A stretch of DNA of 64,000 bases, from positions 34,756 to 98,755 of the forward strand of contig NZ_HE978635.1 of assembly GCF_000312045.1 (NCBI RefSeq), written 5' to 3'. This DNA comes from Noviherbaspirillum massiliense JC206. Lineage in GTDB: Bacteria; Pseudomonadota; Gammaproteobacteria; Burkholderiales; Burkholderiaceae_D. Shown piece after piece: positions 43,258 through 51,160 of the stretch. The notes beneath the pieces were generated by a model. The model was given only the letters and a program-made list of their open reading frames with translations. It did not search any database and was not told the origin of the DNA. How positions within the stretch are numbered: the stretch's first letter is position 1; every line of letters begins with the position of its first letter. The position numbers and the translations under genes were made by a program.

Positions 43258-43956
43258 ATGAGCGCCATCCCCCAACCCGCTTCCTACCGCCTCGACCGTT
43301 CCCGACACGCAGCCCCCCAGGTATTCGAGCATTTGCGCGAACTGATCATTTCGATGACGCTGGCACCGGGCACGGTACTGTCCCGTGCCGAACTGGCGAA
43401 TCAGTATGGAATCAGCCAGACCCCCGTGCGCGACGCGCTGATCCGGCTGGGCGAAGAGCATCTCGTGGATATTTTTCCCCAGCATGCAACCGTGGTAAGC
43501 CGCATCGACATCGCCCTGGCGCGGCAGGCGCATTTCCTGCGGCGCTCGGTGGAACTCGAAGTGGTGCTGACGCTGGCAAAGAATACCGATCCGGCGCTCG
43601 TCGAGCGCCTGCGCTTGAGCCTGGCGCGACAGCGCGCCATGCTGGAAGCGGAGGATTTCCCGGAATTCTCGGTAAACGACCAGGCGTTCCACAAGCTGAT
43701 GTATGAAGCCGCGCAAGTGCCGGACCTGTGGCCGCTCGTGCGCCGCCAAAGCGGCCACCTCGACCGCCTGCGGCGCCTGCACCTGCCGATTCCGGGCAAG
43801 GCGAAGGCCATCCTGCAAGACCATACCGCGATCGTCGAGGCGATCGCAAAAGGGGACCCGGTCGAAGCGCAGGAATGCCTGCGCAGGCATTTGTCCGGAA
43901 CGCTCTCGAATCTGGAAGAAATCCGCGCCCGCTTTCCGGATTATCTCAAGGCCTAG
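43258..43956 (+). CDS. GntR-family (FadR subfamily) transcriptional regulator
   Basis: This 232-residue protein has an N-terminal winged helix (VFEHLRELIISMTLAPGTVLSRAELANQYG, SQTPVRDALIRL) and a C-terminal FCD effector domain with conserved Asp and His residues (VNDQAFHKLMYEAA, DHTAIVEAIAKGD, LRRHLSGTL), the usual metal and carboxylate binding site. FadR-type regulators of this kind sense the sugar acid or a pathway intermediate and repress a divergent operon. The ATG at 43258 gives a normal start; a longer frame would overlap the palindrome. Confidence 0.9.
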   Translation: MSAIPQPASYRLDRSRHAAPQVFEHLRELIISMTLAPGTVLSRAELANQYGISQTPVRDALIRLGEEHLVDIFPQHATVVSRIDIALARQAHFLRRSVELEVVLTLAKNTDPALVERLRLSLARQRAMLEAEDFPEFSVNDQAFHKLMYEAAQVPDLWPLVRRQSGHLDRLRRLHLPIPGKAKAILQDHTAIVEAIAKGDPVEAQECLRRHLSGTLSNLEEIRARFPDYLKA

Positions 43957-43980
43957 CAATCCGTCTTTAAGCAGCAAACC

Positions 43981-44184
43981 TTACGCCTTGCTGCCCCTGC
44001 TCCTGGCGTGCGTCTCGCAATAGAGGCCGTTCGGCCCATGGCCGCGCGGACGGTTGCATTGGAGCGTGACCAGGGTGGCCCGGCCAGTCTGGATAATTGG
44101 CTGAACGCAGCAGCGCTTGTTTTCGGGAATAGTGCCATTGTCGCCGCCGACGCCGTACCGGCGTTCCTTGCTCGTAGATTCCAT
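43981..44184 (-). CDS. Small Cys/His-containing protein
   Basis: I do not recognise this 67-residue protein. It begins MESTSKERRYGVGGDNG and ends HGPNGLYCETHARSRG; the Cys/His residues (CC at about 25-26, C at about 43, YCETH near 55-59) could coordinate a metal. AGGGAGGG directly before the ATG is a strong ribosome binding site, and codon use looks coding. It is convergent with the GntR gene. It is too small to assign further. Confidence 0.5.
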   Translation of the reverse strand: MESTSKERRYGVGGDNGTIPENKRCCVQPIIQTGRATLVTLQCNRPRGHGPNGLYCETHARSRGSKA

Positions 44185-44406
44185 CTTGCCCTCCCTGGCT
44201 GACGGTTATCGCATGCTTGTAATAACGAGATGGTAAACCGGCCCTCGCAGTGCGTGAATCTTTTTTCATGCAGGCCAGTGCACTGCTGGTACCAATGCAA
44301 CGTGGATGTCGCGGCTATCGGCACGGCAGCCGCGACAATAAAAAAGGGCCTGCGCACCGCAAGCCCTTGCACGTATTTCGATTTCGCGCCCGACAGGCGC
44401 CTGGCA

Positions 44407-45495
44407 TCATTTGCCCGGCAGCTTGCCCTGCACGCCTTCGACGTAATAATCCATCTTGTTCAGAGCATCATCGCTCAGCACGCCTTTCTCGAGCCGCACC
44501 TTGCCTTCATTGTCCCTGACCGGTCCAGCGAACGGCGCCAGGGTGCCAGCGATCATTTCCTTCTCCTTGGCCTGCACCAGCTGCTTCACATCCGCCGGAA
44601 CGGCCGGACCGAAACCCTCGAGCTTGACCATGCCTTCCTTGATGCCGCCCCAGACGCTGGTCGGCTTCCATGTTCCGTTCAGGACTGACTCGGCTGCCTT
44701 GGTGTAGTAATCGCCCCAGTGGTGGGTAACTGCTGCCAGCTGCGCCTTCGGCCCGTATTTCTTCATGTCGGAATGGTACGCGATGGCATACTTGCCCTTC
44801 TCTTCCGCTGCCTGCACCACCGCGTGCGAATCGGTGTGATGGGTGATGACATCGGCGCCCTGGCCCATCAGCGTCAGAGCCGCATCGCGCTCCTTGCCCG
44901 GATCGAACCAGCTGTTGGCCCAGATGACTTTCACTTCCGCCTTCGGATTCACGCTGCGCATGCCGCGGGTGAAGGCATTGATCCCCTGCAGCACTTCCGG
45001 AATCGGGAATGCGCCGACATAGCCGGCGACATTGGTCTTGGTCATTTTCCCGGCCAGCACGCCCGCTAGGTAACGGCCTTCATAGAAGCGGGCATTCACG
45101 CTCGCCATGTTGGGAGCGGTCTTGTAGCCGGTCACATGCACGAATTTCACGTCCGGGAATTGCTTGGCCACCTTCAGCGTCGGGTTCATGTAGCCGAAGG
45201 AAGTCGTGACGATCAGCTTGTTGCCCTGTTGCGCAAGATCGCGAATCACGCGCTCGGCGTCCGCGCCTTCCGGCACATTCTCGACATACTTGGATGTCAC
45301 TTTGCCGCCCAGGCTCTTTTCCATCTGCTTGCGGCTGATGTCATGCTGCCAGGTCCAGCCGGCATCGCCGATCGGGCTGACGTACACGAAACCGACAGAA
45401 AGGGGAGCGGGATCGGCGGCGGATGCTGCGGGAGCAAGCGCCACGGCAGGCAGCATGGCCAGTGCGGACAATGCGCGCATGAAGCTTTTCGTCAT
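44407..45495 (-). CDS. BMP-family ABC transporter substrate-binding protein
   Basis: The 362-residue periplasmic binding protein is of the BMP (basic membrane lipoprotein/Med) family. The signal peptide is MTKSFMRALSALAMLPAVALAPAASA. Family regions include VGFVYVSPIGDAGWTWQHD, VTTSFGYMNPTLKVAKQFPDVKF, YLAGVLAGKMTKTNVAGYVGAFP and WANSWFDPGKERDAAL. Relatives bind nucleosides, purines or related compounds. It follows the two permease genes and the ATPase on the same strand. The operon diverges from xanthine dehydrogenase and guanine deaminase genes, so a purine ligand is likely (inference). Confidence 0.9.
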   Translation of the reverse strand: MTKSFMRALSALAMLPAVALAPAASAADPAPLSVGFVYVSPIGDAGWTWQHDISRKQMEKSLGGKVTSKYVENVPEGADAERVIRDLAQQGNKLIVTTSFGYMNPTLKVAKQFPDVKFVHVTGYKTAPNMASVNARFYEGRYLAGVLAGKMTKTNVAGYVGAFPIPEVLQGINAFTRGMRSVNPKAEVKVIWANSWFDPGKERDAALTLMGQGADVITHHTDSHAVVQAAEEKGKYAIAYHSDMKKYGPKAQLAAVTHHWGDYYTKAAESVLNGTWKPTSVWGGIKEGMVKLEGFGPAVPADVKQLVQAKEKEMIAGTLAPFAGPVRDNEGKVRLEKGVLSDDALNKMDYYVEGVQGKLPGK

Positions 45496-45709
45496 GGTTT
45501 TCCTCTAGGTGTGGCTCCCGCTTATCTACCGATGGACACGCCGAGCGGGAAAAACAGCGCAATGCTTGAACATCGCCGTGCGACATCCGATCCGGGCTCA
45601 AACCGATGCAAGCCCGACCGGAACCGGCAACATTCCGGCGGCATTATCGCACGCGCCTGTTTGCGAATAAACCAAGCCTGCTCGCCATTCCTCTGTTGAA
45701 AATCGGTGT

Positions 45710-46639
45710 TCAGCCCGGATTGAAGTTTTTCCCCAGGGAGGCCGGCATGTTCAGCCGAATCCAGCTGGCATTGCTCGATATCAGCACCAGCACGATGATC
45801 GTTGCGACATAAGGGAGCATCGACAGCCATTGGGAAGCGATTGCGACACCAAGGCCCTGGATATAGAAGGCGAGAATGGTGATGCCGCCGAACAGATAGG
45901 CGCCGATCAGTACCCGCGCCGGCCGCCAGGTAGCGAAGGTGGTCAGGGCCAGCGCGATCCAGCCGCGCCCGCCCACCATGCCTTCGACCCACATCGGCGT
46001 ATATACCAGCGACATGAAGGCGCCCGCCAGCCCGCAGCAGGCGCCACCGAAGAGCAGGGCTGCCAGGCGGATCCTGCGCACGTTATAACCGAGCGCATGG
46101 GCGGAGGCCGGCGATTCGCCGACCGCGCGCAGCACCAGGCCGGCCCGGGTTCGATACAGGAACCAGGTGATGGCTGCGCACAGGAGCAGCGACAGGTACA
46201 CCATTGGATGATGCCGGAACAAGGCCTGCCCGAGGAACGGAATGTCGGCCAGGAAGGGAAGCGCGAATTTCGCGCTTTCCAGGCTGTGGCTCACGTAGTC
46301 GATTCCGATATAGGCGGACGCGCCGCTGCCAAACAATGCCAGGGCCAGTCCGGTTGCATACTGGTTCGTGCCCAGCCAGACGGTCAGCAATGCGAAGAAC
46401 GCAGCCAGCAGCATGCCCGAGCCGGCGCCGGCGAGGAAGCCAAACGTCGCGCTGCCGGTCTTGACGGCAGTCGCAAAGCCGACGATTGCCGCCACCAGCA
46501 TCATGCCCTCGGCGCCAAGATTGACGACGCCGGACTTTTCATTGACCAGCAGGCCGAGCGCCGCCAGCATCAGCGGCGTGCCGGCCACGATAGCCGCGGC
46601 GATCAGCGGCGCCATGGAAGACAGGAAGCTCTCCATCAT
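45710..46639 (-). CDS. ABC transporter permease (nucleoside/purine type), second subunit
   Basis: This 309-residue permease of the branched-chain/ribose-type family (BPD_transp_2) has eight to ten helices; VVNLGAEGMMLVAAIVGF and GGRGWIALALTTFATWRP are characteristic of YufQ/NupQ-like subunits. The start at 46639 forms an ATGA overlap with the stop of the first permease gene, fixing the start. It builds the channel together with that protein. Confidence 0.9.
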   Translation of the reverse strand: MMESFLSSMAPLIAAAIVAGTPLMLAALGLLVNEKSGVVNLGAEGMMLVAAIVGFATAVKTGSATFGFLAGAGSGMLLAAFFALLTVWLGTNQYATGLALALFGSGASAYIGIDYVSHSLESAKFALPFLADIPFLGQALFRHHPMVYLSLLLCAAITWFLYRTRAGLVLRAVGESPASAHALGYNVRRIRLAALLFGGACCGLAGAFMSLVYTPMWVEGMVGGRGWIALALTTFATWRPARVLIGAYLFGGITILAFYIQGLGVAIASQWLSMLPYVATIIVLVLISSNASWIRLNMPASLGKNFNPG

Positions 46640-47697
46640 TTCCCCCAGCGTAATTTGTAGTGGATCAGCACATCGCAGGCCAGGAGCGAAAACAGCAGGA
46701 TGCCCTGGAAGACGCCGGTGATCGCATTCGGCATGCCAAGTCGTGATTGCGACAGTTCGCCGCCGATGTAGAACAGCGCCATGATGAAACTGGAAAACAC
46801 CACGCCGACCGGATGCAGCCGGCCGACAAAAGCCACGATGATGGCCGCGAATCCATAGCCGGGCGAAACCGAGGGCGTCAGCTGGCCGATCGGCCCCATC
46901 ACTTCCGCCACGCCAGCGAGCCCGGCCAGCGCGCCGCACACCAGCATCGACATCCACAGCGACTTGCGCGCGGAAAAGCCGGCATAGCGCGCCGCTGCCG
47001 GCGCCATGCCGCCGACCTGCAGGCGGAAGCCGGCAAAGCTCCTGGACAGGAACAGCCAACCGAGCACGGAAGTGATCAAGGCGAACACGATGCCCAGGTG
47101 CAGGCGCGTGCCGGGCAGGACAATAGGCAGCAGGAAGCCTTCGGACAGCATGCGCGATTGCGGAAAATTGAAGCCTTCCGGATCGCGCAGCGGACCGTGC
47201 ACCAGCAGGCTGAGCAGAAGCTGCGCGACATACACCAGCATCAGCGACACCAGGATTTCATTCGCATTGAAACGGTCGCGCAGCCAGGCGGTGATCGCCG
47301 CCCACGCCATGCCGCCCAGCATGCCGGCCACCAGGACCGTGATGATCATCAGCGCACCGCCGCGCTCGCCCTGGTCGAAGAACAGCGCAGCCGCGCCGCC
47401 GGTGATTGCACCCAGTACCAGCTGCCCTTCGGCGCCGATGTTGAACACATTCGCGCGAAAACAGATTGCCAGGCCGACGGCTATCAGCAACAGCGGCGCC
47501 ACCTTGATGCCGACTTCCGACCAGCCGCGCACATCCTTGATCGGTTCGATGAAAAATACCGACAGGCCGGCCAGCGGATCTTTTCCCAATGCCGCAAACA
47601 GGATCGCGCCGCATGCCACCGTCAACAGCACCGCCAGCACGGGTGACATCCAGGACATCAGGACCGATGGGTTCGGCCTGCGCTCGAGCTTAAGCAT
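46636..47697 (-). CDS. ABC transporter permease (nucleoside/purine type), first subunit
   Basis: This 353-residue permease of the YufP/NupP type has ten predicted helices. It contains NVFNIGAEGQLVLGAITGG and SPGYGFAAIIVAFVGRLHPVGVVFSSF, the paired motifs of this subunit type. It overlaps both neighbours: the ATPase gene by eight bases and the second permease by four, so the three membrane-complex genes are tightly coupled. Confidence 0.9.
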   Translation of the reverse strand: MLKLERRPNPSVLMSWMSPVLAVLLTVACGAILFAALGKDPLAGLSVFFIEPIKDVRGWSEVGIKVAPLLLIAVGLAICFRANVFNIGAEGQLVLGAITGGAAALFFDQGERGGALMIITVLVAGMLGGMAWAAITAWLRDRFNANEILVSLMLVYVAQLLLSLLVHGPLRDPEGFNFPQSRMLSEGFLLPIVLPGTRLHLGIVFALITSVLGWLFLSRSFAGFRLQVGGMAPAAARYAGFSARKSLWMSMLVCGALAGLAGVAEVMGPIGQLTPSVSPGYGFAAIIVAFVGRLHPVGVVFSSFIMALFYIGGELSQSRLGMPNAITGVFQGILLFSLLACDVLIHYKLRWGK

Positions 47698-49219
47698 TTG
47701 CCGCCTCCTGCGATGCGCCCTCGTCCTTCCACAATCCGCTCATCCATTGGCCGATGAGCCCGATCGTCGCTTCCGAGCGCTTGATGGCGGGCGACACCCG
47801 TCCTTTCGCAATCACCATCAACCGATCCGAGATTTCAAACAATTCATCCAGCTCCTCCGAGATGACCAGCAAGGCACAGCCGGCATCGCGCAAAGCCACC
47901 AGTTCGGCGCGGATCTGGGCCGAAGCGCCGACATCCACGCCCCAGGTCGGTTGCGCCACGATCAATACCTTCGGGTTGCGCATGACTTCGCGTCCGACGA
48001 TGTATTTCTGCAGATTGCCCCCGGAAAGACTGCCTGCGGTGGCCGCGGGGCCGGCTGCCTTGACCTTGAAGCGCTTGATGATGTCTCCCGCGATCCGGGT
48101 GAGCGCGGCGGTTTTCACCATGCCGTATTCGACTGTCGCGGAGGTCTGGTGCGACAGCAGGATATTCTTGGCCAGCGACAGGTCCGGCACCGCGCCGCGC
48201 CCCAGCCGCTCCTCCGGCACGAATCCGAGCCCGTGCGCGCGCCGCTGCGCGGCATTGAGCCGGCCGACCGGCACGCCCTCGAGAGAAATCGCGTCAGCCA
48301 CTGCGCGCGTGTCTTCGCCGGACAGCGCTGCCAGCAATTCCTGCTGGCCGTTGCCGGATACGCCGGCCAGGCCCAGGATTTCCCCGGCATGCAAATCGAA
48401 ACTGATATCGTCAAGCGCGGTCGCGAACGGATGGCTTTTTGGCAGCGACAGGCTGCGCACCACAAGTTTCTTTTCGCCCGGCACCCGCTCGCTGGCATGG
48501 ATGGCCGGCGGCTCCGCACCCGTCATCATGCGCGACAGGCTGGCAGCGGTTTCCTGGCGCGGATCGCAAACGCCGGTGACCTTGCCGGCGCGCAGCACGG
48601 TGCAGCTGTGGCACAGGGCGCGGATTTCATCGAGCTTGTGGCTGATGTAAAGAATGCTGCAGCCTTCGGCTGCCAGCTTGCGCAGGGTCTCGAACAGCTT
48701 CTCGACCGCCTGCGGCGTCAGGACCGAAGTCGGTTCATCCAGAATCAAGAGCTGCGGCCTGGCGAGCAGTGCACGCACGATTTCCACCCGCTGGCATTCC
48801 CCGACCGACAGAGTATGCACATGCCGCTGCGGTTCCAGGTCCAGGCCATACTGGCGCGCCATGGAAGTGATGCGCTGGCCGAGTTCGTCGAGCCGGGTGT
48901 TGCGCGGCAGGCCGAGGGCGATGTTTTCCGCCACGGTCAGGGTATCGAACAGGGAAAAATGCTGGAACACCATCGCGATGCCCAGTTGCCGGGCGGCGGC
49001 AGGATTGGCGATATGTACTTCCTGGCCATTCCAGAACACCTTGCCTGCGTCCGGCTTGACCGCGCCGTAAATGATCTTCATCAGGGTCGACTTGCCGGCA
49101 CCGTTTTCGCCGAGCACGGCATGGATTTCACCCGGACGCACGTCCAGGTCAATGCCGTCGTTGGCCACCACCGATGGATAAGTCTTTGTGATCTTGCTCA
49201 GTCTTAGGCGGATATCCAT
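47690..49219 (-). CDS. ABC transporter ATP-binding protein with two ATPase domains
   Basis: The 509-residue protein is a duplicated ATPase of the sugar/nucleoside type (RbsA/YufO). The first domain is canonical: Walker A GENGAGKSTLMKI, signature LSVGECQRVEIVRAL, Walker B LLILDEPTSVL. The second has a degenerate Walker A (GVSGNGQQELL), signature LSGGNLQKYIVGRE and VLIVAQPTWGVDVG. This asymmetry is normal in the family. It is the first gene of the importer operon, 456 bases from the divergent xdhA start. Confidence 0.92.
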   Translation of the reverse strand: MDIRLRLSKITKTYPSVVANDGIDLDVRPGEIHAVLGENGAGKSTLMKIIYGAVKPDAGKVFWNGQEVHIANPAAARQLGIAMVFQHFSLFDTLTVAENIALGLPRNTRLDELGQRITSMARQYGLDLEPQRHVHTLSVGECQRVEIVRALLARPQLLILDEPTSVLTPQAVEKLFETLRKLAAEGCSILYISHKLDEIRALCHSCTVLRAGKVTGVCDPRQETAASLSRMMTGAEPPAIHASERVPGEKKLVVRSLSLPKSHPFATALDDISFDLHAGEILGLAGVSGNGQQELLAALSGEDTRAVADAISLEGVPVGRLNAAQRRAHGLGFVPEERLGRGAVPDLSLAKNILLSHQTSATVEYGMVKTAALTRIAGDIIKRFKVKAAGPAATAGSLSGGNLQKYIVGREVMRNPKVLIVAQPTWGVDVGASAQIRAELVALRDAGCALLVISEELDELFEISDRLMVIAKGRVSPAIKRSEATIGLIGQWMSGLWKDEGASQEAANA

Positions 49220-49675
49220 TCTTCGTTCAGGTCAAGTTTACTGAGCAGAAACATGCAGCAGCGGCACAGGCAAGAATACCGGGCCCGGGAGCATGTTCTC
49301 CTTGTCTTCTCGCCGTTCTCGAGAAGGCGTTCTGTACCGCGGAGGAAAGTTGCAGATTGTAGGCGAATTATCATTGCCGCAAAACAAATCTTGCATTGAC
49401 AATTTTTCAAATGCCGAAGCCGCCATCATTCCGGTTTTCATGGGTCTCGATGTATACGAAATTTGATATACCAAGTATGCCTGTGGCGAACTGACGCCCG
49501 AGAATGCTTCTTGCATGATTCACCAATAAAGCCGAAATGCACCGGCCGTGCACGCACGTGCATTCCGACCCGGTATGCGCATGACCGGCGATCGTAGGCC
49601 AGCCCGGCCCTCCGGTGATATAGGCAACCGCCAGACCCGCCACCCAGGCACCATCACGCAACGCAAAGGACAAGC
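49220..49675. other. Divergent regulatory region between importer and xdh operons
   Basis: 456 bases with no supported gene. It must contain promoters for both operons. A TTGACA at 49396-49401 could be a -35 element (no good -10 at 17 bases). GTATA at 49452-49456 and TATAC at 49467-49471 form a small dyad, possibly an operator for a GntR- or LysR-type purine regulator. No regulator gene is adjacent. Confidence 0.45.
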
Positions 49676-51145
49676 ATGTCTGAACCGATTCGTTTCTATT
49701 ACCGCGGCGCGGTCCAGTCCGTGGCCGACGCTTCGCCCACGCAAACCATACTCCAGTTTGTCCGGGAAAACATGCATTGCACCGGCACCAAGGAAGGCTG
49801 CGCCGAGGGCGATTGCGGCGCCTGCACCGTGGTCATCGGCGAAGCCAAGGATGGCAATACCGAACTAAAGGCGGTGAATTCCTGCATCCAGTTCCTGCCG
49901 ACGCTGGACGGGAAAGCCCTGTTCACCGTGGAAGATCTGAAGCAGCCCGATGGTGAACTGCATCCGGTGCAGCAGGCCATGGTCGAATGCCACGGATCGC
50001 AGTGCGGGTTCTGCACGCCGGGCTTTGTAATGTCGCTGTGGGCGCTGTACCTGAAGCAGGAAGGCCGGCAGGAACCTCTTTCGCGCAAGGAAATCGACGA
50101 TGCCCTGTCCGGCAACCTGTGCCGCTGCACCGGCTACCGTCCAATCATCGATGCCGCTCAGCGCATGTGCGAGCTGCCAAAAGCAGGCTTCGACCGGGAA
50201 GCCGTCAGCCAAGCCTTGCAGGCCTTGCAGCGCAAGGAAATGTTTGTCTACCGCCAGGGCGGCCAAACTTTTTATGCCCCGCTCACCCTGGAGCAACTGA
50301 CCAAGGTGCGTGCCGAACATCCGGACGCCGTGATCCTGTCCGGCTCCACCGATGTCGGCCTCTGGGTCACCAAGCAGATGCGCAATCTGGGCGACATCAT
50401 CTATATCGGACAGGTCGCGGAACTGAAAACCGTCACCGAGAAAGATGGCAAGCTGGAAATCGGCGCCGGCGTACCGCTGGAAGAAGCGTACAACCTTCTG
50501 TGCCGCCATCATGAAAAGGAGCTGGCGGAACTGCGTCAGCGCTTCGCTTCGCTGCCGATCCGCAATGCCGGCACGCTCGGCGGCAATGTCGCCAACGGTT
50601 CCCCGATCGGCGATTCCGCGCCCTGGCTGATCGCGCTCGGCGCGGAAGTGGTCTTGCGCAGCAGCGCGGGACGGCGAGTCCTGCCGCTGGAAGATTTCTA
50701 CCTGGGGTACCAGAAGAAGGATTTGCAGCCGGGCGAATTCGTCGAAGCGGTAAGCGTGCCCCTGCCCCGTCCGGGACTTCGCTTCCGCACCTACAAGCTG
50801 GCCAAGCGCTTCGACCAGGATATTTCCGCGGTATGCGCCGCCTTCGCCATCACGCTGGAAGGCAATGTCATCCAGAGCGCCCGAATTGCCTACGGCGGTA
50901 TGGCGGCGACATCGAAGCGCGCAAGCAAGGCGGAAGCGGCACTGACCGGCCGCGAATGGAATGAAGCCACCCTGAATGCGGCGGCCCAGATGCTGGAACA
51001 GGATTACGCGCCGCTCACCGACATGCGGGCCAGCAGCGCCTACCGGATGAAAACGGCGCAAAACCTGCTGCGCCGCTTTTGGCTGGAAACCCGCAACGAT
51101 GCGCCGCTGTCTACCGAAGCGGTCAACGTGTTTGCCTGCGCCTAG
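49676..51145 (+). CDS. xdhA: Xanthine dehydrogenase small subunit (Fe-S and FAD domains)
   Basis: At 489 residues this is a complete bacterial XdhA. N-terminal [2Fe-2S] domain: GCAEGDCGACTVV; second cluster: CGFCTPGFVMSLW and CRCTGYRPI; FAD domain with ILSGSTDVGLWVTKQMR and NAGTLGGNVANGSPIGDSAP. It takes electrons from the XdhB molybdenum site and passes them to NAD+. AAAGGACAAGC precedes the ATG. Genes xdhB, xdhC and guaD follow in the same direction. Confidence 0.95.
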   Translation: MSEPIRFYYRGAVQSVADASPTQTILQFVRENMHCTGTKEGCAEGDCGACTVVIGEAKDGNTELKAVNSCIQFLPTLDGKALFTVEDLKQPDGELHPVQQAMVECHGSQCGFCTPGFVMSLWALYLKQEGRQEPLSRKEIDDALSGNLCRCTGYRPIIDAAQRMCELPKAGFDREAVSQALQALQRKEMFVYRQGGQTFYAPLTLEQLTKVRAEHPDAVILSGSTDVGLWVTKQMRNLGDIIYIGQVAELKTVTEKDGKLEIGAGVPLEEAYNLLCRHHEKELAELRQRFASLPIRNAGTLGGNVANGSPIGDSAPWLIALGAEVVLRSSAGRRVLPLEDFYLGYQKKDLQPGEFVEAVSVPLPRPGLRFRTYKLAKRFDQDISAVCAAFAITLEGNVIQSARIAYGGMAATSKRASKAEAALTGREWNEATLNAAAQMLEQDYAPLTDMRASSAYRMKTAQNLLRRFWLETRNDAPLSTEAVNVFACA

Positions 51146-51160
51146 CCACCGGAGTCCCTC

